A DNA stretch of 64,000 bases from Ignavibacteriales bacterium (GCA_020061355.1 JAGUYK010000046.1:1-64000); one strand, 5' to 3'. Positions 1 through 10,144 are shown, counted from the stretch's first letter. Translations and numbers: made by a program. Notes: generated by a model not told the origin, from the letters alone.

Positions 1-61
1 ATTAGTAAGGGGAATAATGCCAAGAATTCTTATAGAAATAGCAAATTTTGAAATTCACCTT

Positions 62-91
62 AAAGGTTATAGAGAAACTATAACCTTTTTT
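62..91 (+). terminator. Rho-independent terminator or attenuator hairpin before korD
   Basis: An 11-bp perfect stem (62-72 with 78-88) encloses the loop AGAAA and runs into a T tract ending at 91. It lies only 26 bases upstream of the korD start codon. It most simply ends whatever gene lies left of the window. A promoter for korD between hairpin and gene would have almost no room, so a leader/attenuator role is also possible. Confidence 0.75.
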
Positions 92-117
92 GTTTTAAAT
101 AATTGAAGAGGTAATAA

Positions 118-405
118 ATGGCAAAAGTAAAAGGAGATATCATAATTGATATCGAGAAATGTAAAGGATGCGAACTATGTGCTTCTGCTTGTCCGCAAGA
201 CTCACTTGAACTTTCTCGAAAAATCAATTCAAAAGGATATCATTACATTGTAAAAATTGAGGATAATTGTACAGGTTGCACTAACTGTGCTTTAGTATGT
301 CCCGAAGGAATTATAAAAGTTTATCGGAAGACCGATAAAAAGAAAGAACCCATTGCAACCATTGCAAATGTAACCGGCGATATAACTGTTACGGTGCAGT
401 CATGA
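118..405 (+). CDS. korD: 2-oxoacid:ferredoxin oxidoreductase, delta (ferredoxin-like) subunit
   Basis: This 95-aa protein is a small two-cluster ferredoxin domain. Two CxxCxxCxxxCP motifs are visible, with cysteines at 15, 18, 21, 25 and at 51, 54, 57, 61, each set expected to contribute to a [4Fe-4S] cluster. In four-subunit 2-oxoacid:ferredoxin oxidoreductases this subunit passes electrons from the thiamine active site to soluble ferredoxin in the cytoplasm. A GAAGAGG Shine-Dalgarno at 105-111 supports the start. The last four bases overlap korA (ATGA), and korA, korB and korC follow in the same direction, so translation is probably coupled. The assignment as delta subunit rests on this context; alone it would only be a 2x[4Fe-4S] ferredoxin. 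Confidence 0.92.
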   Translation: MAKVKGDIIIDIEKCKGCELCASACPQDSLELSRKINSKGYHYIVKIEDNCTGCTNCALVCPEGIIKVYRKTDKKKEPIATIANVTGDITVTVQS

Positions 406-1472
406 AAGAATTGAAACTAATGAAAGGGAATGAGGCACTTGCAGAAGCTGCTATTAGAGCCGGATGCGATGGTTATTTCGGCTATCCAATCACCCCACAA
501 TCAGAAGTACTTGAATATTTGGCAAACGAAGCCAAGAAAAGAACAGGAATGGTTGTTCTTCAGGCAGAAAGTGAAATTGCTGCAATCAATATGATCTATG
601 GAGCAGCGGGAACAGGAAAAAAAGTAATGACTTCCTCCTCTTCTCCTGGCATCAGTTTAATGCAGGAAGGAATCTCGTATATCGCTTGTGCAGAACTTCC
701 ATGCCTCCTTGTAAATGTTGTTCGCGGTGGTCCGGGTTTAGGAACAATCCAACCATCTCAAGGAGATTATTTCCAGGCTGTAAAAGGTGGCGGACATGGT
801 GACTATAAATTAATTGTACTGGCTCCTTCAACAGTTCAGGAAATGGTTGATCATGTAAAGCTGGGGTTTGAACTTGCATTCAAATGGAAAAATCCTGTAA
901 TGATTCTTGCAGATGGCGCTCTCGGTCAAATGATGGAAAAGGTGGAACTCTTTCCTCAAATGGAGAGAACAAATGAAATTTATCCATGGGCAACTACAGG
1001 TAAAACAAAAGATAGAGAAAGATCGATCATCACATCTCTCCATATTCAGCCTGATAAAATGCAGGAGATAAATTTACATCTACAAAGGAAGTATAGAGAA
1101 ATTGAAAAAGAAGAAATCAGATATGAAATGATTGACTGCGAAGATGCCGATCTGGTTTTAGTTGCTTTCGGATTGGTCGCTAGGATTTGTCAGAAAGCAG
1201 CAGGTCTGGCAAAGGAGAAGGGAATAAAAGTTGGAATATTTAGACCAATTTCTTTATTTCCTTATCCCTACAAAGAGTTGAATAAACTTGCAGATAAAGT
1301 GAAAGGATTTTTAACTGTTGAAATGAATGCAGGTCAAATGGTAGAAGATGTTAGATTGGCAGTCAATGGAAAAATCCCGGTTGAATTTACTGGAAAGATG
1401 GGTGGAATTATTCCAACTCCCGAAGAAATACTTCATAAGATTGAAGAAATTTACGTAGGAGAAACAGCATGA
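402..1472 (+). CDS. korA: 2-oxoacid:ferredoxin oxidoreductase, alpha subunit (KorA/VorB type)
   Basis: This 356-aa protein is the alpha subunit of a CoA-acylating 2-oxoacid:ferredoxin oxidoreductase, which decarboxylates a 2-oxoacid (2-oxoglutarate or a branched-chain oxoacid) and reduces ferredoxin; the reaction is reversible. The N-terminal pyrimidine-binding domain carries the family motif YPITPQSE at residues 28-35, followed by a glycine-rich stretch RGGPGLGTIQPSQGD and a C-terminal transketolase-like domain. Length is normal for the separate alpha subunit. It overlaps korD by 4 bases and korB by 4 bases. The N-terminal sequence resembles proteins named VorB as much as KorA, so substrate choice cannot be fixed from sequence. 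Confidence 0.93.
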   Translation: MKELKLMKGNEALAEAAIRAGCDGYFGYPITPQSEVLEYLANEAKKRTGMVVLQAESEIAAINMIYGAAGTGKKVMTSSSSPGISLMQEGISYIACAELPCLLVNVVRGGPGLGTIQPSQGDYFQAVKGGGHGDYKLIVLAPSTVQEMVDHVKLGFELAFKWKNPVMILADGALGQMMEKVELFPQMERTNEIYPWATTGKTKDRERSIITSLHIQPDKMQEINLHLQRKYREIEKEEIRYEMIDCEDADLVLVAFGLVARICQKAAGLAKEKGIKVGIFRPISLFPYPYKELNKLADKVKGFLTVEMNAGQMVEDVRLAVNGKIPVEFTGKMGGIIPTPEEILHKIEEIYVGETA

Positions 1473-2314
1473 ACGAGAAAAGAATGCTTGAAGAAGAAAA
1501 ACATTTCGAAACAATTATTGCTGAAGAAAGTGTTTGCACCAATGATAATTTAGTATATGAAAAACCCGAAACACTAACTGATACACCAATGCATTATTGC
1601 CCGGGATGTGGACATGGTGTTGCTCATCGTCTTATTGCCGAAGTAATTGATGAATTAGGGATTCAGGATAAAACTATTGGAGTTGCACCGGTAGGATGCT
1701 CAGTATTTGCATATAATTATTTGAATATTGATATGACCGAAGCAGCACACGGACGTGCTTCTGCAGTAGCTACAGGAATCAAGAGAGTATTGCCTGATAA
1801 ATATGTTTTCTCGTATCAGGGTGATGGCGATTTAGCTGCAATAGGAACCGGTGAAACAATTCATACATGTAACCGAGGCGAAAATATTCTAATAATATTT
1901 ATCAACAATGGAATTTATGGTATGACCGGCGGACAAATGGCGCCGACAACTTTAATCGGTATGAAATCGACAACTACACCATTCGGTCGTGAAGTTGAAG
2001 TTATGGGAAATCCATTAAAAATCACCGAGTTGATTGCACAACTACCCGGCGTATATTATTGCACACGTGTTGCTGTTAATACTCCGAATAATGTTCGAAA
2101 AGCCAAGAAAGCAATTCTCAATGGATTCAAGTATCAGGAATTGAAAAAAGGATTAAGTTTTGTTGAAATAGTTTCTAATTGCCCTTCAAACTGGAAAATG
2201 ACACCGCTTGAATCAAACAAGTGGCTCGAGGAAAATATGCTGCCGTTTTATCCACTCGGCGACTTAAAAGTACCAAAGAACCCGCCAAAGGCGGACAAGG
2301 GAGAATTGATATGA
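1469..2314 (+). CDS. korB: 2-oxoacid:ferredoxin oxidoreductase, beta (TPP-binding) subunit
   Basis: This 281-aa protein is the thiamine-diphosphate-binding beta subunit. A CPGCGHG motif at residues 44-50 supplies C44 and C47, and C77 lies in the VGCSVF segment. The TPP/Mg2+ motif begins GDGD at 118-121 and ends at NNGIYGMTGGQ (146-156). An N-terminal extension of about 35 residues precedes the conserved core, rich in Glu and Lys and probably flexible; an internal start is possible but I see no better one. It overlaps korA by 4 bases and korC by 4 bases (ATGA at 2311-2314). With the alpha subunit it forms the catalytic unit. Confidence 0.93.
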   Translation: MNEKRMLEEEKHFETIIAEESVCTNDNLVYEKPETLTDTPMHYCPGCGHGVAHRLIAEVIDELGIQDKTIGVAPVGCSVFAYNYLNIDMTEAAHGRASAVATGIKRVLPDKYVFSYQGDGDLAAIGTGETIHTCNRGENILIIFINNGIYGMTGGQMAPTTLIGMKSTTTPFGREVEVMGNPLKITELIAQLPGVYYCTRVAVNTPNNVRKAKKAILNGFKYQELKKGLSFVEIVSNCPSNWKMTPLESNKWLEENMLPFYPLGDLKVPKNPPKADKGELI

Positions 2315-2865
2315 TAGAAGAAATTATCATTGCAGGATTTGGAGGTCAGGGAGTTTTATCAATGGGTCAGATTCTCTGTTATGGTGGAGTTATTGAGGGT
2401 AAGGAAGTCAGCTGGATGCCTTCATACGGACCTGAAATGCGCGGCGGGACTGCAAATTGCATTGCAATAATAAGCGATACTAAAATCAGCTCTCCGATAT
2501 TAACCAGGTTTGATACTGTAATTGCATTGAATCAGCCATCATTAGATAAATTTGAATCCGCTGTAAAACCGGGCGGGCTCTTGATCTATGAAGCAAGCAC
2601 AATTTTGAATCCTCCAACACGTACAGATATTGAAGTTGTTCCTATTGAAGCTGCAAATGAAGCTACGAAACTGAATAATACTAAAGTAATGAACATGATT
2701 ATACTTGGTGCATTGTTGAAGAAAAAACCGGTCATAACTTTCGAAAGTGCACTGGAAGGATTGAAAAAAGTCCTACCTGAAAGATATCATAAGCTTATTC
2801 CGCTCAATAAAACTGCTATGGAAAAGGGGATGGAGCTCGCTGAAAATATCAATACCCATGCTTAG
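2311..2865 (+). CDS. korC: 2-oxoacid:ferredoxin oxidoreductase, gamma subunit
   Basis: This is the 184-aa gamma subunit of the oxidoreductase. The glycine-rich motif GFGGQGV at residues 9-15 is typical of the family, which is thought to help bind CoA or hold the assembly together. I chose the ATG at 2311: it overlaps the korB stop as ATGA, has an AAGGGAGA Shine-Dalgarno just upstream, and begins exactly at the conserved domain, whereas the in-frame ATG at 2221 would add 30 residues read from korB in another frame. It is the last gene of the operon, and a strong hairpin follows at 2902. Confidence 0.93.
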   Translation: MIEEIIIAGFGGQGVLSMGQILCYGGVIEGKEVSWMPSYGPEMRGGTANCIAIISDTKISSPILTRFDTVIALNQPSLDKFESAVKPGGLLIYEASTILNPPTRTDIEVVPIEAANEATKLNNTKVMNMIILGALLKKKPVITFESALEGLKKVLPERYHKLIPLNKTAMEKGMELAENINTHA

Positions 2866-2901
2866 TCAAATTCTTACTATCCACACTCAATTTAGGTAAT
2901 T

Positions 2902-2936
2902 CATCAAGGTCTCTTTAGAGACCTTGATGTTTCTAT
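2902..2936 (+). terminator. Rho-independent terminator of korDABC
   Basis: A perfect 12-bp stem (2902-2913 with 2918-2929) with loop TTTA is followed by TTTCTATTT. It sits 37 bases after the korC stop. The U tract is imperfect but the stem is very stable. Confidence 0.8.
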
Positions 2937-3044
2937 TTACATTTCAACAAAATTAGTGTAATGAGACATTAATTTTTACTTAAACCATTGAAAATATTTA
3001 TTAATTAACTCGATAATCAGGTAAGCGAATGTGATGGATGCAAT

Positions 3045-3072
3045 TTGATATATATTTTTTCTTTATTATAAT
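3045..3072 (+). promoter_or_regulatory. Candidate sigma70-type promoter for the sensor kinase
   Basis: TTGATA at 3045-3050 is followed after 16 bases by a perfect TATAAT at 3067-3072. The predicted start near 3079 would give a leader of about 134 bases. The match is 11 of 12, but the region is AT-rich, so chance matches are more likely than usual. Confidence 0.5.
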
Positions 3073-3212
3073 TTAATCAACAACTAGAACCAAATGATGA
3101 TTCGGCTCTATTTTAGTTTAATTGACTGAACTTAAAAAGAGGAATCTGAGTTTAAGTTGCACAAGTTAATTCCATTTTTACAAAATCATTTTATTAGCGG
3201 GTACAGCTCTAA

Positions 3213-6200
3213 TTGGTAATAATCGAACTTATATATGGTCTTTCACTTTTAGTAGCAATAATTGTCCTTTCAGGATTTATTGATGAACGATTTGATAGAA
3301 AAGAATTAGCTGGAAAAATCTTTCAAGGATTGTTATTTGGTACTGCAGCATTAATCGGTATGTTGAACCCTTTCGAATTAGAAAAGGGACTTTTCTTTGA
3401 TGGAAGAACAATTGTAATAAGTCTTTGTACATTTTTCTTCGGACCTCTACCCGGTATTATTTCATTGTTACCCGCTCTTCTTTACCGAATCTCAGTTGGT
3501 GGAATTGGTATTTATATGGGAATAGGCACAATCGTTTCTTCATTTTTGATCGGATATTTTTACCACCGGCAAAGATCACCTCAAAAAACAATTGATAATA
3601 TTCATCTATATCTATTTGGATTGTTAGTTCATATTGTCATGTTATTATTAATCACAACGCTTCCGTCAGTGAATATAATATCCACATATAAAGCTCTTAC
3701 GTTTGCTATCCTGTTAATTTATCCAATGATCAGTTTGGTGATCAGTAAAATATTATTGGACCAGGAACAGAAAAAAATTGCATTTCATACAATCAAGCAG
3801 AATGAAAAACTATACAGAACAACTCTTTATAGTATCGGCGATGCCGTAATTACAACAGATATCGATGGAATCATTCAGCAAATGAATCCTATTGCCGAAC
3901 AGTTAACAGGCCGGCAAGAATCTGAAGCAAAAAACTGTCATCTTGATGAGGTATTCACAATCTATAATGAAGAGACCAAACTACGCATAGAAAGTCCATT
4001 GAAATCAATTTTGACAACTGGTGCTATAACCGTACTATCTAATTCTACTCTGTTAGTCTCAAAAGATGGGAAAGAAATTCCAATTGCGGATAGCGGAGCT
4101 CCCATTATTGATGAGAACGAAAAAATTATCGGTATTGTATTAATCTTTCGAAATCAAACAATAGAAAAAGAAAAGCAAAGATTAATTACAGAAAGCGAAA
4201 CACGTCTTAAACGGGCAGAGTTTATTGCAAAAGCCGGTAATTGGGAGATTGATCTAAGAACCGGTCTTATTCACGGTTCAGAAGGTGCACAAAAGTTATA
4301 CGGTGTTCTTAGTAATGATTGGAAATTATCTGAAATCCAGGAGATCCCTTTACCTGAATACAGGGAAATGCTAAATAATACTCTGGCGAATTTGATCAAG
4401 AATAATGATCCCTATGATGTAGAATTTAAAATCAAGCGGAGTGACGGACAAATACTTTTTATCCATTCAGTTGCAGAATATGATAAAGAAAACAAAAAAG
4501 TTTTTGGTGTTATAGAGGATATAACAGAAAAAAAACTTATAGAAATTAAATTAAAAGAGGATGAAGAACTTTTCAGAACTATTTCCAGTCTTACTTCAGA
4601 TTATCTCTTCTCGACCGGTTTAGATAGCAATGGTAACTTAGTTCATCATTGGGTGGGAGGAGCATTCGATAAACTTACCGGTTATTCTATCGAAGAGTTT
4701 CGTAAAATTGGAGGGTGGCGTGCACGGCTTCATCCGGATGATCACGAGAAAGATGATTTAGCCATGCAAAAACTCTTCAATAATGAAAATGTTGTTACTG
4801 AAACAAGAACTATTCATAGAAATGGCAATATAGTCTGGGCGCGTATTTATGCAAAGCCAATCTGGGATTATGAATCAAATAAATTAATTGGCGTTAACGG
4901 TGCTGTTCAGGATATTACTGAAAAGAAACAATCTCAATTGATTCAGCAAATTCAATTTAATATTGCAAATGCAATTACAAGTTCAATAAAAACAGCCGAA
5001 TTATTCTCTATGGTTCGTAAAGAACTTTCTCAGTTGATGGATACAAAAAATTTCTTTGTTGCATTTTATGATCCTGAAACAGGTATGCTTATAGCCGATC
5101 TGGATAAAGATGAAAAAGATGTAATCGGCAGCTGGCCGGCTGGTAAATCATTGACGGGCTATCTATTGAAATCTAAAAAAACTCTATTGCTTACAAAGAA
5201 TGAAATAATTGAATTGAGTGATAAAGGATTAATTGAACTAGTAGGTACACTTCCGGAAATATGGCTCGGTTCACCGTTACGTATAGGTGATAAAGTCATT
5301 GGAGCTGTTGTTGTTCAAAGTTATGATGACCCGTATGCATATGACGAAGCGAGTCAGAAAATTTTTGGAGTTATTGCAAATCAATTGTCTCTTTATATTC
5401 AGCGTAAAAAAGCTGAAGAAGAGGTATCAATTCTCGCCAGTGCAATACATCAAACCCCGCTAAGCATTGTAGTAACCGATACAATTGGTAAAATTGTATA
5501 TGTTAACCCAAGCTTCTCCAAGGCAACAGGTTATTCTAAAGAAGAAATTATTGGACAGAATACCAGGATACTTGGTTCAAAACATCACAACAAGGAATTT
5601 TATAAGAATTTGTGGTCTACAATTTTGGACGGAAAAGACTGGGAAGGTGAGATACTTAATAAGAATAAAAAGGGTGAGTTATACTGGGAGCATCAAATTA
5701 TTTCTCCTGTTATTAACGATGATGGAATTGCAACTCATTTTGTCGCCATCAAAGAAGATGTTACTGAAAAGAAAAAAATGATTGAAGAGATTATAAAAGC
5801 AAAAGAGAAAGCCGAGACATCCGAAAAATTAAAAACTGAGTTCCTTGCACAAATCTCGCATGAAATTAGAACACCCATTAATATTATGACGAGCAACGTC
5901 CAGTTGATCAAAGACGAAGTTGAAGATAAAATTGATGAAGAGTATCAAGAAGTATTTTCAAGTATTTCCCGGGCATCACATAGAATTATCAGAACAATTG
6001 ATCTTATTCTTAATATGGCTGAACTTCAAACCGGCGCTTATCGACCGATTATGAAGAAAATAAATCTTGATTCCGATATTCTGCAATCTTTATACCTGGA
6101 ATATCTTCATCTTGCAAAAAATAAAAATCTTAACCTTGAATATAAATGTCTCCTGGATGAGAGTATTATAACTGTAGATGAATACAGCACAATGCAAATT

Positions 6201-6509
6201 TTTGCTAACCTTATAGATAACTCGATAAAATATACAGATGAAGGTAAGATTGAGATTATTCTTTTACAAAACGATGAAGATGAAATTATAGTCGAGATTA
6301 AGGATACCGGGATAGGGATGAGTAGCGAGTTTTTAGATAAAATATTTGAACCATTTGTTCAGGAAGAACGCGGTTATACACGTTCATTTGACGGAAACGG
6401 ATTAGGTCTTGCACTTGTAAAGAATTATTGTGAAATTAATAATGCTTCTATAGAAGTTCAAAGTGAAAAAAATGCTGGTTCAAATTTCAGGGTTACTTTC
6501 AAAAAATGA
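3213..6509 (+). CDS. Membrane sensor histidine kinase, LytS-type 5TM input, multiple PAS and GAF
   Basis: This 1098-aa protein is a signal-transducing kinase. Residues 1-180 form several membrane helices resembling the 5TM LytS/YhcK receptor module. Then come PAS-like domains at about 197-325, 327-443 and 450-570, a GAF domain at about 577-730 and a fourth PAS at about 736-853. The dimerisation domain carries the phospho-acceptor His883 in SHEIRTP. The ATPase domain shows the N box from N999, G1 motif DTGIGM from D1031, F box IFEPFVQ and G2 motif GNGLGLAL near 1061. There is no receiver domain and no response regulator gene beside it. The start is TTG directly after an in-frame stop; the next ATG would remove the first helix. 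The signal sensed is unknown. Confidence 0.88.
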   Translation: MVIIELIYGLSLLVAIIVLSGFIDERFDRKELAGKIFQGLLFGTAALIGMLNPFELEKGLFFDGRTIVISLCTFFFGPLPGIISLLPALLYRISVGGIGIYMGIGTIVSSFLIGYFYHRQRSPQKTIDNIHLYLFGLLVHIVMLLLITTLPSVNIISTYKALTFAILLIYPMISLVISKILLDQEQKKIAFHTIKQNEKLYRTTLYSIGDAVITTDIDGIIQQMNPIAEQLTGRQESEAKNCHLDEVFTIYNEETKLRIESPLKSILTTGAITVLSNSTLLVSKDGKEIPIADSGAPIIDENEKIIGIVLIFRNQTIEKEKQRLITESETRLKRAEFIAKAGNWEIDLRTGLIHGSEGAQKLYGVLSNDWKLSEIQEIPLPEYREMLNNTLANLIKNNDPYDVEFKIKRSDGQILFIHSVAEYDKENKKVFGVIEDITEKKLIEIKLKEDEELFRTISSLTSDYLFSTGLDSNGNLVHHWVGGAFDKLTGYSIEEFRKIGGWRARLHPDDHEKDDLAMQKLFNNENVVTETRTIHRNGNIVWARIYAKPIWDYESNKLIGVNGAVQDITEKKQSQLIQQIQFNIANAITSSIKTAELFSMVRKELSQLMDTKNFFVAFYDPETGMLIADLDKDEKDVIGSWPAGKSLTGYLLKSKKTLLLTKNEIIELSDKGLIELVGTLPEIWLGSPLRIGDKVIGAVVVQSYDDPYAYDEASQKIFGVIANQLSLYIQRKKAEEEVSILASAIHQTPLSIVVTDTIGKIVYVNPSFSKATGYSKEEIIGQNTRILGSKHHNKEFYKNLWSTILDGKDWEGEILNKNKKGELYWEHQIISPVINDDGIATHFVAIKEDVTEKKKMIEEIIKAKEKAETSEKLKTEFLAQISHEIRTPINIMTSNVQLIKDEVEDKIDEEYQEVFSSISRASHRIIRTIDLILNMAELQTGAYRPIMKKINLDSDILQSLYLEYLHLAKNKNLNLEYKCLLDESIITVDEYSTMQIFANLIDNSIKYTDEGKIEIILLQNDEDEIIVEIKDTGIGMSSEFLDKIFEPFVQEERGYTRSFDGNGLGLALVKNYCEINNASIEVQSEKNAGSNFRVTFKK

Positions 6510-6688
6510 TTAACCTTCCACGGATTATTTTTTTTAATCAGTCTTCAAAATTTTTTTGCACTAAAACTATTAAATGGAAATTGTTTACCGCACCTAAATG
6601 ATTAAAATTATCTGGCGATTTCCTTGTTAAATTGGGAATTAAGATTCGAGTTATCTTTGGAAATAAGCTCATTTCTTTCTAATTTTAG

Positions 6689-8130
<1,442 letters not shown>

Positions 8131-8131
<1 letters not shown>

Positions 8132-8541
8132 TGAAAGAATTGAATGTTGAAATAATTACACCATCCAAGCTGGCATATAGCGGAAAAGTTAAGTCAATTT
8201 CTTTACCGGGTACGCTTGGTAATTTCCAGGTATTATTTAATCACGCTCCTTTACTTAGTACTATTGAAGTAGGACGAATTAAAATTGTAGATCTTAATGA
8301 TATTGAAACAGAATATACTACCAGCGGGGGTTCTGTTGAAGTATTGAATAATAAAATATTGGTTTTGGCAGATAGTTTTGAATCGAAAGAAGAAATTGAT
8401 ATTGAAAGAGCCGAGAATGCGCTTCAACGAGCCAAAGAAAGGCTGGCAAACCGGAACAAGGAAAAAATTGATGAATTAAGAGTTGAAATAGCATTGCGAA
8501 GAGCGATCAATCGAATCAAGTTTGCGCGATCAAGTGATTAG
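8131..8541 (+). CDS. atpC: F1Fo ATP synthase epsilon subunit
   Basis: This 136-aa protein is the epsilon subunit of the F1 central stalk, which couples rotation to catalysis and can inhibit ATP hydrolysis. The N-terminal beta-sandwich includes LPGTLGNFQVLFNHAPLLS, the usual conserved segment near residues 25-45, and the C-terminal part (about 90-136) is a charged helical hairpin. The start ATG shares one base with the atpD stop (TAATG), implying coupled translation. A strong bidirectional terminator follows. Confidence 0.96.
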
Positions 8542-8570
8542 TCAAAATTTTTCAGGACGAGAAAAACAAT

Positions 8571-8601
8571 AAAAAACCCCATTATTAAAATGGGGTTTTT
8601 T
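8571..8601. terminator. Bidirectional terminator between atpC and the SOD gene
   Basis: A 13-bp stem (8571-8583 with 8589-8601) encloses ATTAA and has A-tract and T-tract flanks, so it can end transcription of atpC on the plus strand and of the SOD operon on the minus strand. Confidence 0.92.
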
Positions 8602-8626
8602 ATTTATTCTAATTTGTTAATAAAGA

Positions 8627-9352
8627 TTATTTTGCTGAAGCGAATCTTTTAGCTACTTCACCCCAGTTAACAACATTCCACCAGGCATTCAAATAATCCG
8701 GTCTGCGGTTTTGATAATTCAAATAATATGCATGTTCCCATACATCAATGCCTAGAATTGGGAATCCTTTAACATCTGCAACATCCATCAATGGATTATC
8801 CTGATTAGGAGTTGAAGAAACTACCAATTTCCCTTCAGATAGAACTAACCAGGCCCAGCCTGATCCGAAACGTGTTGCACCAGCGTTATTTACAAGTTCT
8901 TTGAATTTATCGAAAGAACCGAATGCTCCATTTATTGCATCTGCAAGTGTACCGGAAGGCAGACCGCCTTTGTTGGGTCCCATTATATTCCAGAACATAT
9001 CGTGATTATAATGCCCGCCGCCGTTGTTTCTAATTGCCGGAGGTAATTTAGAAATCATTTTGAACATTTCCTCTAATGATTTTCCGGCTAATTCTGTATT
9101 TCCTTCAAGTGCTTTATTCAAATTATTCACATAGGCAGCGTGATGCTTACCATGATGAATTTCCATTGTCCGGGCATCAATATGCGGTTCCAAAGCATTG
9201 AATGCATAGGGAAGTGCTGCTAATTCGAACTTATTCATTTTATTACTCCAATCTATTTTATGATTTAATTTATTTGTTATACCTTCAATTTTATTTATTC
9301 CGCCGGCAACGGTAATTAATCCAAGCGATGTAAGAAAATTTCTTCTTTTCAT
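8627..9352 (-). CDS. Superoxide dismutase (Mn/Fe family), probably Tat-exported
   Basis: This 241-aa protein converts superoxide to oxygen and hydrogen peroxide. The expected metal ligands are H66 (MEIHH), H117 ([11 protein letters not shown]), D203 and H207 (DVWEHAYY). The glycine pair before H114 and Q184 in STPNQDNPL match manganese-type rather than iron-type enzymes. The N-terminus [11 protein letters not shown] is a twin-arginine-like leader followed by a short hydrophobic stretch, so export is likely; tatA is found at 27579. I chose the ATG at 9352 because GGAG lies just upstream and the longer frame (to 9415) only reads through the upstream gene. It starts one base after the iscA-like stop and ends at a shared terminator. 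Confidence 0.93.
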   Translation of the reverse strand: MKRRNFLTSLGLITVAGGINKIEGITNKLNHKIDWSNKMNKFELAALPYAFNALEPHIDARTMEIHHGKHHAAYVNNLNKALEGNTELAGKSLEEMFKMISKLPPAIRNNGGGHYNHDMFWNIMGPNKGGLPSGTLADAINGAFGSFDKFKELVNNAGATRFGSGWAWLVLSEGKLVVSSTPNQDNPLMDVADVKGFPILGIDVWEHAYYLNYQNRRPDYLNAWWNVVNWGEVAKRFASAK

Positions 9353-9353
9353 T

Positions 9354-9707
9354 TTATACTCCAAATGATTCACCGCAGCCGCAGGTTTTTGCTGCATTTG
9401 GGTTATTGAATACAAATCCCCGTCCGTTTAATCCATCACTGAAATCAAGGATTGTACCTGATAAGTAAAATAAACTTTTTCCGTCTATGTACAATTTAAT
9501 TCCCTCCTTTTCAATCACAGTATCTCCATCTTTTAATTCACCATCGAATCCGAGCTGATAAGTTAAACCGGAACACCCTCCGCCTTTTACTCCGACCCTT
9601 AGAGCATAATCAGTGGGAATTGAATTTTCTTCTTTAATCCTTTTTACCTGGTTTACAGCTTTTTCTGTTATGTCTATTTCGCTACGAATAGAAGTTTCAT
9701 TAACCAT
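9354..9707 (-). CDS. HesB/IscA/ErpA family iron-sulfur cluster carrier
   Basis: This 117-aa A-type carrier is expected to bind an iron-sulfur cluster or iron and deliver it to target proteins in the cytoplasm. The three conserved cysteines are C45 in GGGCSGL and C109 and C111 in the C-terminal CGCGESF. The N-terminal 12 residues are variable. The ATG at 9707 has TTGGAGT just upstream, the same context as the SOD gene that follows after one base. It lies between an unknown 98-aa gene and the SOD gene, so the three probably share a transcript. Confidence 0.93.
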   Translation of the reverse strand: MVNETSIRSEIDITEKAVNQVKRIKEENSIPTDYALRVGVKGGGCSGLTYQLGFDGELKDGDTVIEKEGIKLYIDGKSLFYLSGTILDFSDGLNGRGFVFNNPNAAKTCGCGESFGV

Positions 9708-9720
9708 TTTGACTCCAATC

Positions 9721-10017
9721 TTAATTAACTATAGTTTCTACTTTACTAACAACTCGCTTCGCAAAAAAATTCACTTTCCATGCATTATTGCCTACTTTTT
9801 TTATTTCATTTGATTTTTCAAGGTATTCGGCAAATTCCAGTGCTAACTTTTCAGATTGAGAATAGCTTAAAACTTTGTCTTTTCGCTCAAAATAACTTTT
9901 TATTGCATATAATAAATCTCTTAAGAAAATATTCGAATTGAAAAAAATCGGGAATTTTTCCTTCATAAAATTGAAAAAAATCTCTTTATTCGATTTCAGT
10001 TCATTTAGATAATTCAT
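9721..10017 (-). CDS. Hypothetical 98-aa protein upstream of the IscA-type carrier
   Basis: I do not recognise this gene. It encodes 98 residues, rich in Lys, Phe and Asn, with no membrane segment, signal peptide or cysteine; predicted helices seem to dominate. An AAGGT Shine-Dalgarno precedes the ATG, and the stop lies 13 bases before the carrier gene, so it is probably the first gene of a three-gene operon. The context hints at iron-sulfur or oxidative-stress biology, but nothing in the sequence proves it. Confidence 0.7.
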   Translation of the reverse strand: MNYLNELKSNKEIFFNFMKEKFPIFFNSNIFLRDLLYAIKSYFERKDKVLSYSQSEKLALEFAEYLEKSNEIKKVGNNAWKVNFFAKRVVSKVETIVN

Positions 10018-10144
10018 GTCATTTACCTTTAATATATTTTTTCAAATGGTTAGATAAAAATTTGTAGAAAAAGTCGCAAAAAGGCTCATCATAGCTGAAA
10101 AACTAAAGAAGCCCTTATAAAAAGGCAAGAAAAGAAAATTCTCT

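Larger units (their letters stand above)
2866..3212. other. Intergenic region between korC and the sensor kinase
   Basis: This 347-base AT-rich spacer holds the kor terminator (2902-2936) and a good sigma70-type promoter (3045-3072). Between 3080 and 3212 I see no open frame of note, no conserved riboswitch shape and no repeat; it would form an untranslated leader of roughly 130 bases for the kinase gene. Confidence 0.6.

Noticed and set aside
17..106. Short open frame at the left edge starting ATG at 17
   Set aside because: It encodes only 29 residues, reads straight through the terminator hairpin and has no recognisable features; another frame also ends as a possible tail of an upstream gene at 51, so neither can be claimed.
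2221..2310. Longer korC start inside korB
   Set aside because: It would add 30 residues encoded in an alternate frame of korB; the ATG at 2311 has a Shine-Dalgarno and the family N-terminus.
6652..6659. TAnnTTTG Bacteroidetes-type promoter motif before atpD (also at 38424)
   Set aside because: The motif is expected often by chance in AT-rich DNA and neither site has a convincing -33 partner at the normal spacing.
9353..9415. Longer SOD start
   Set aside because: The extra 21 residues come from the overlapping end of the IscA-type gene; the Tat leader MKRRNF starts at 9352 behind GGAG.
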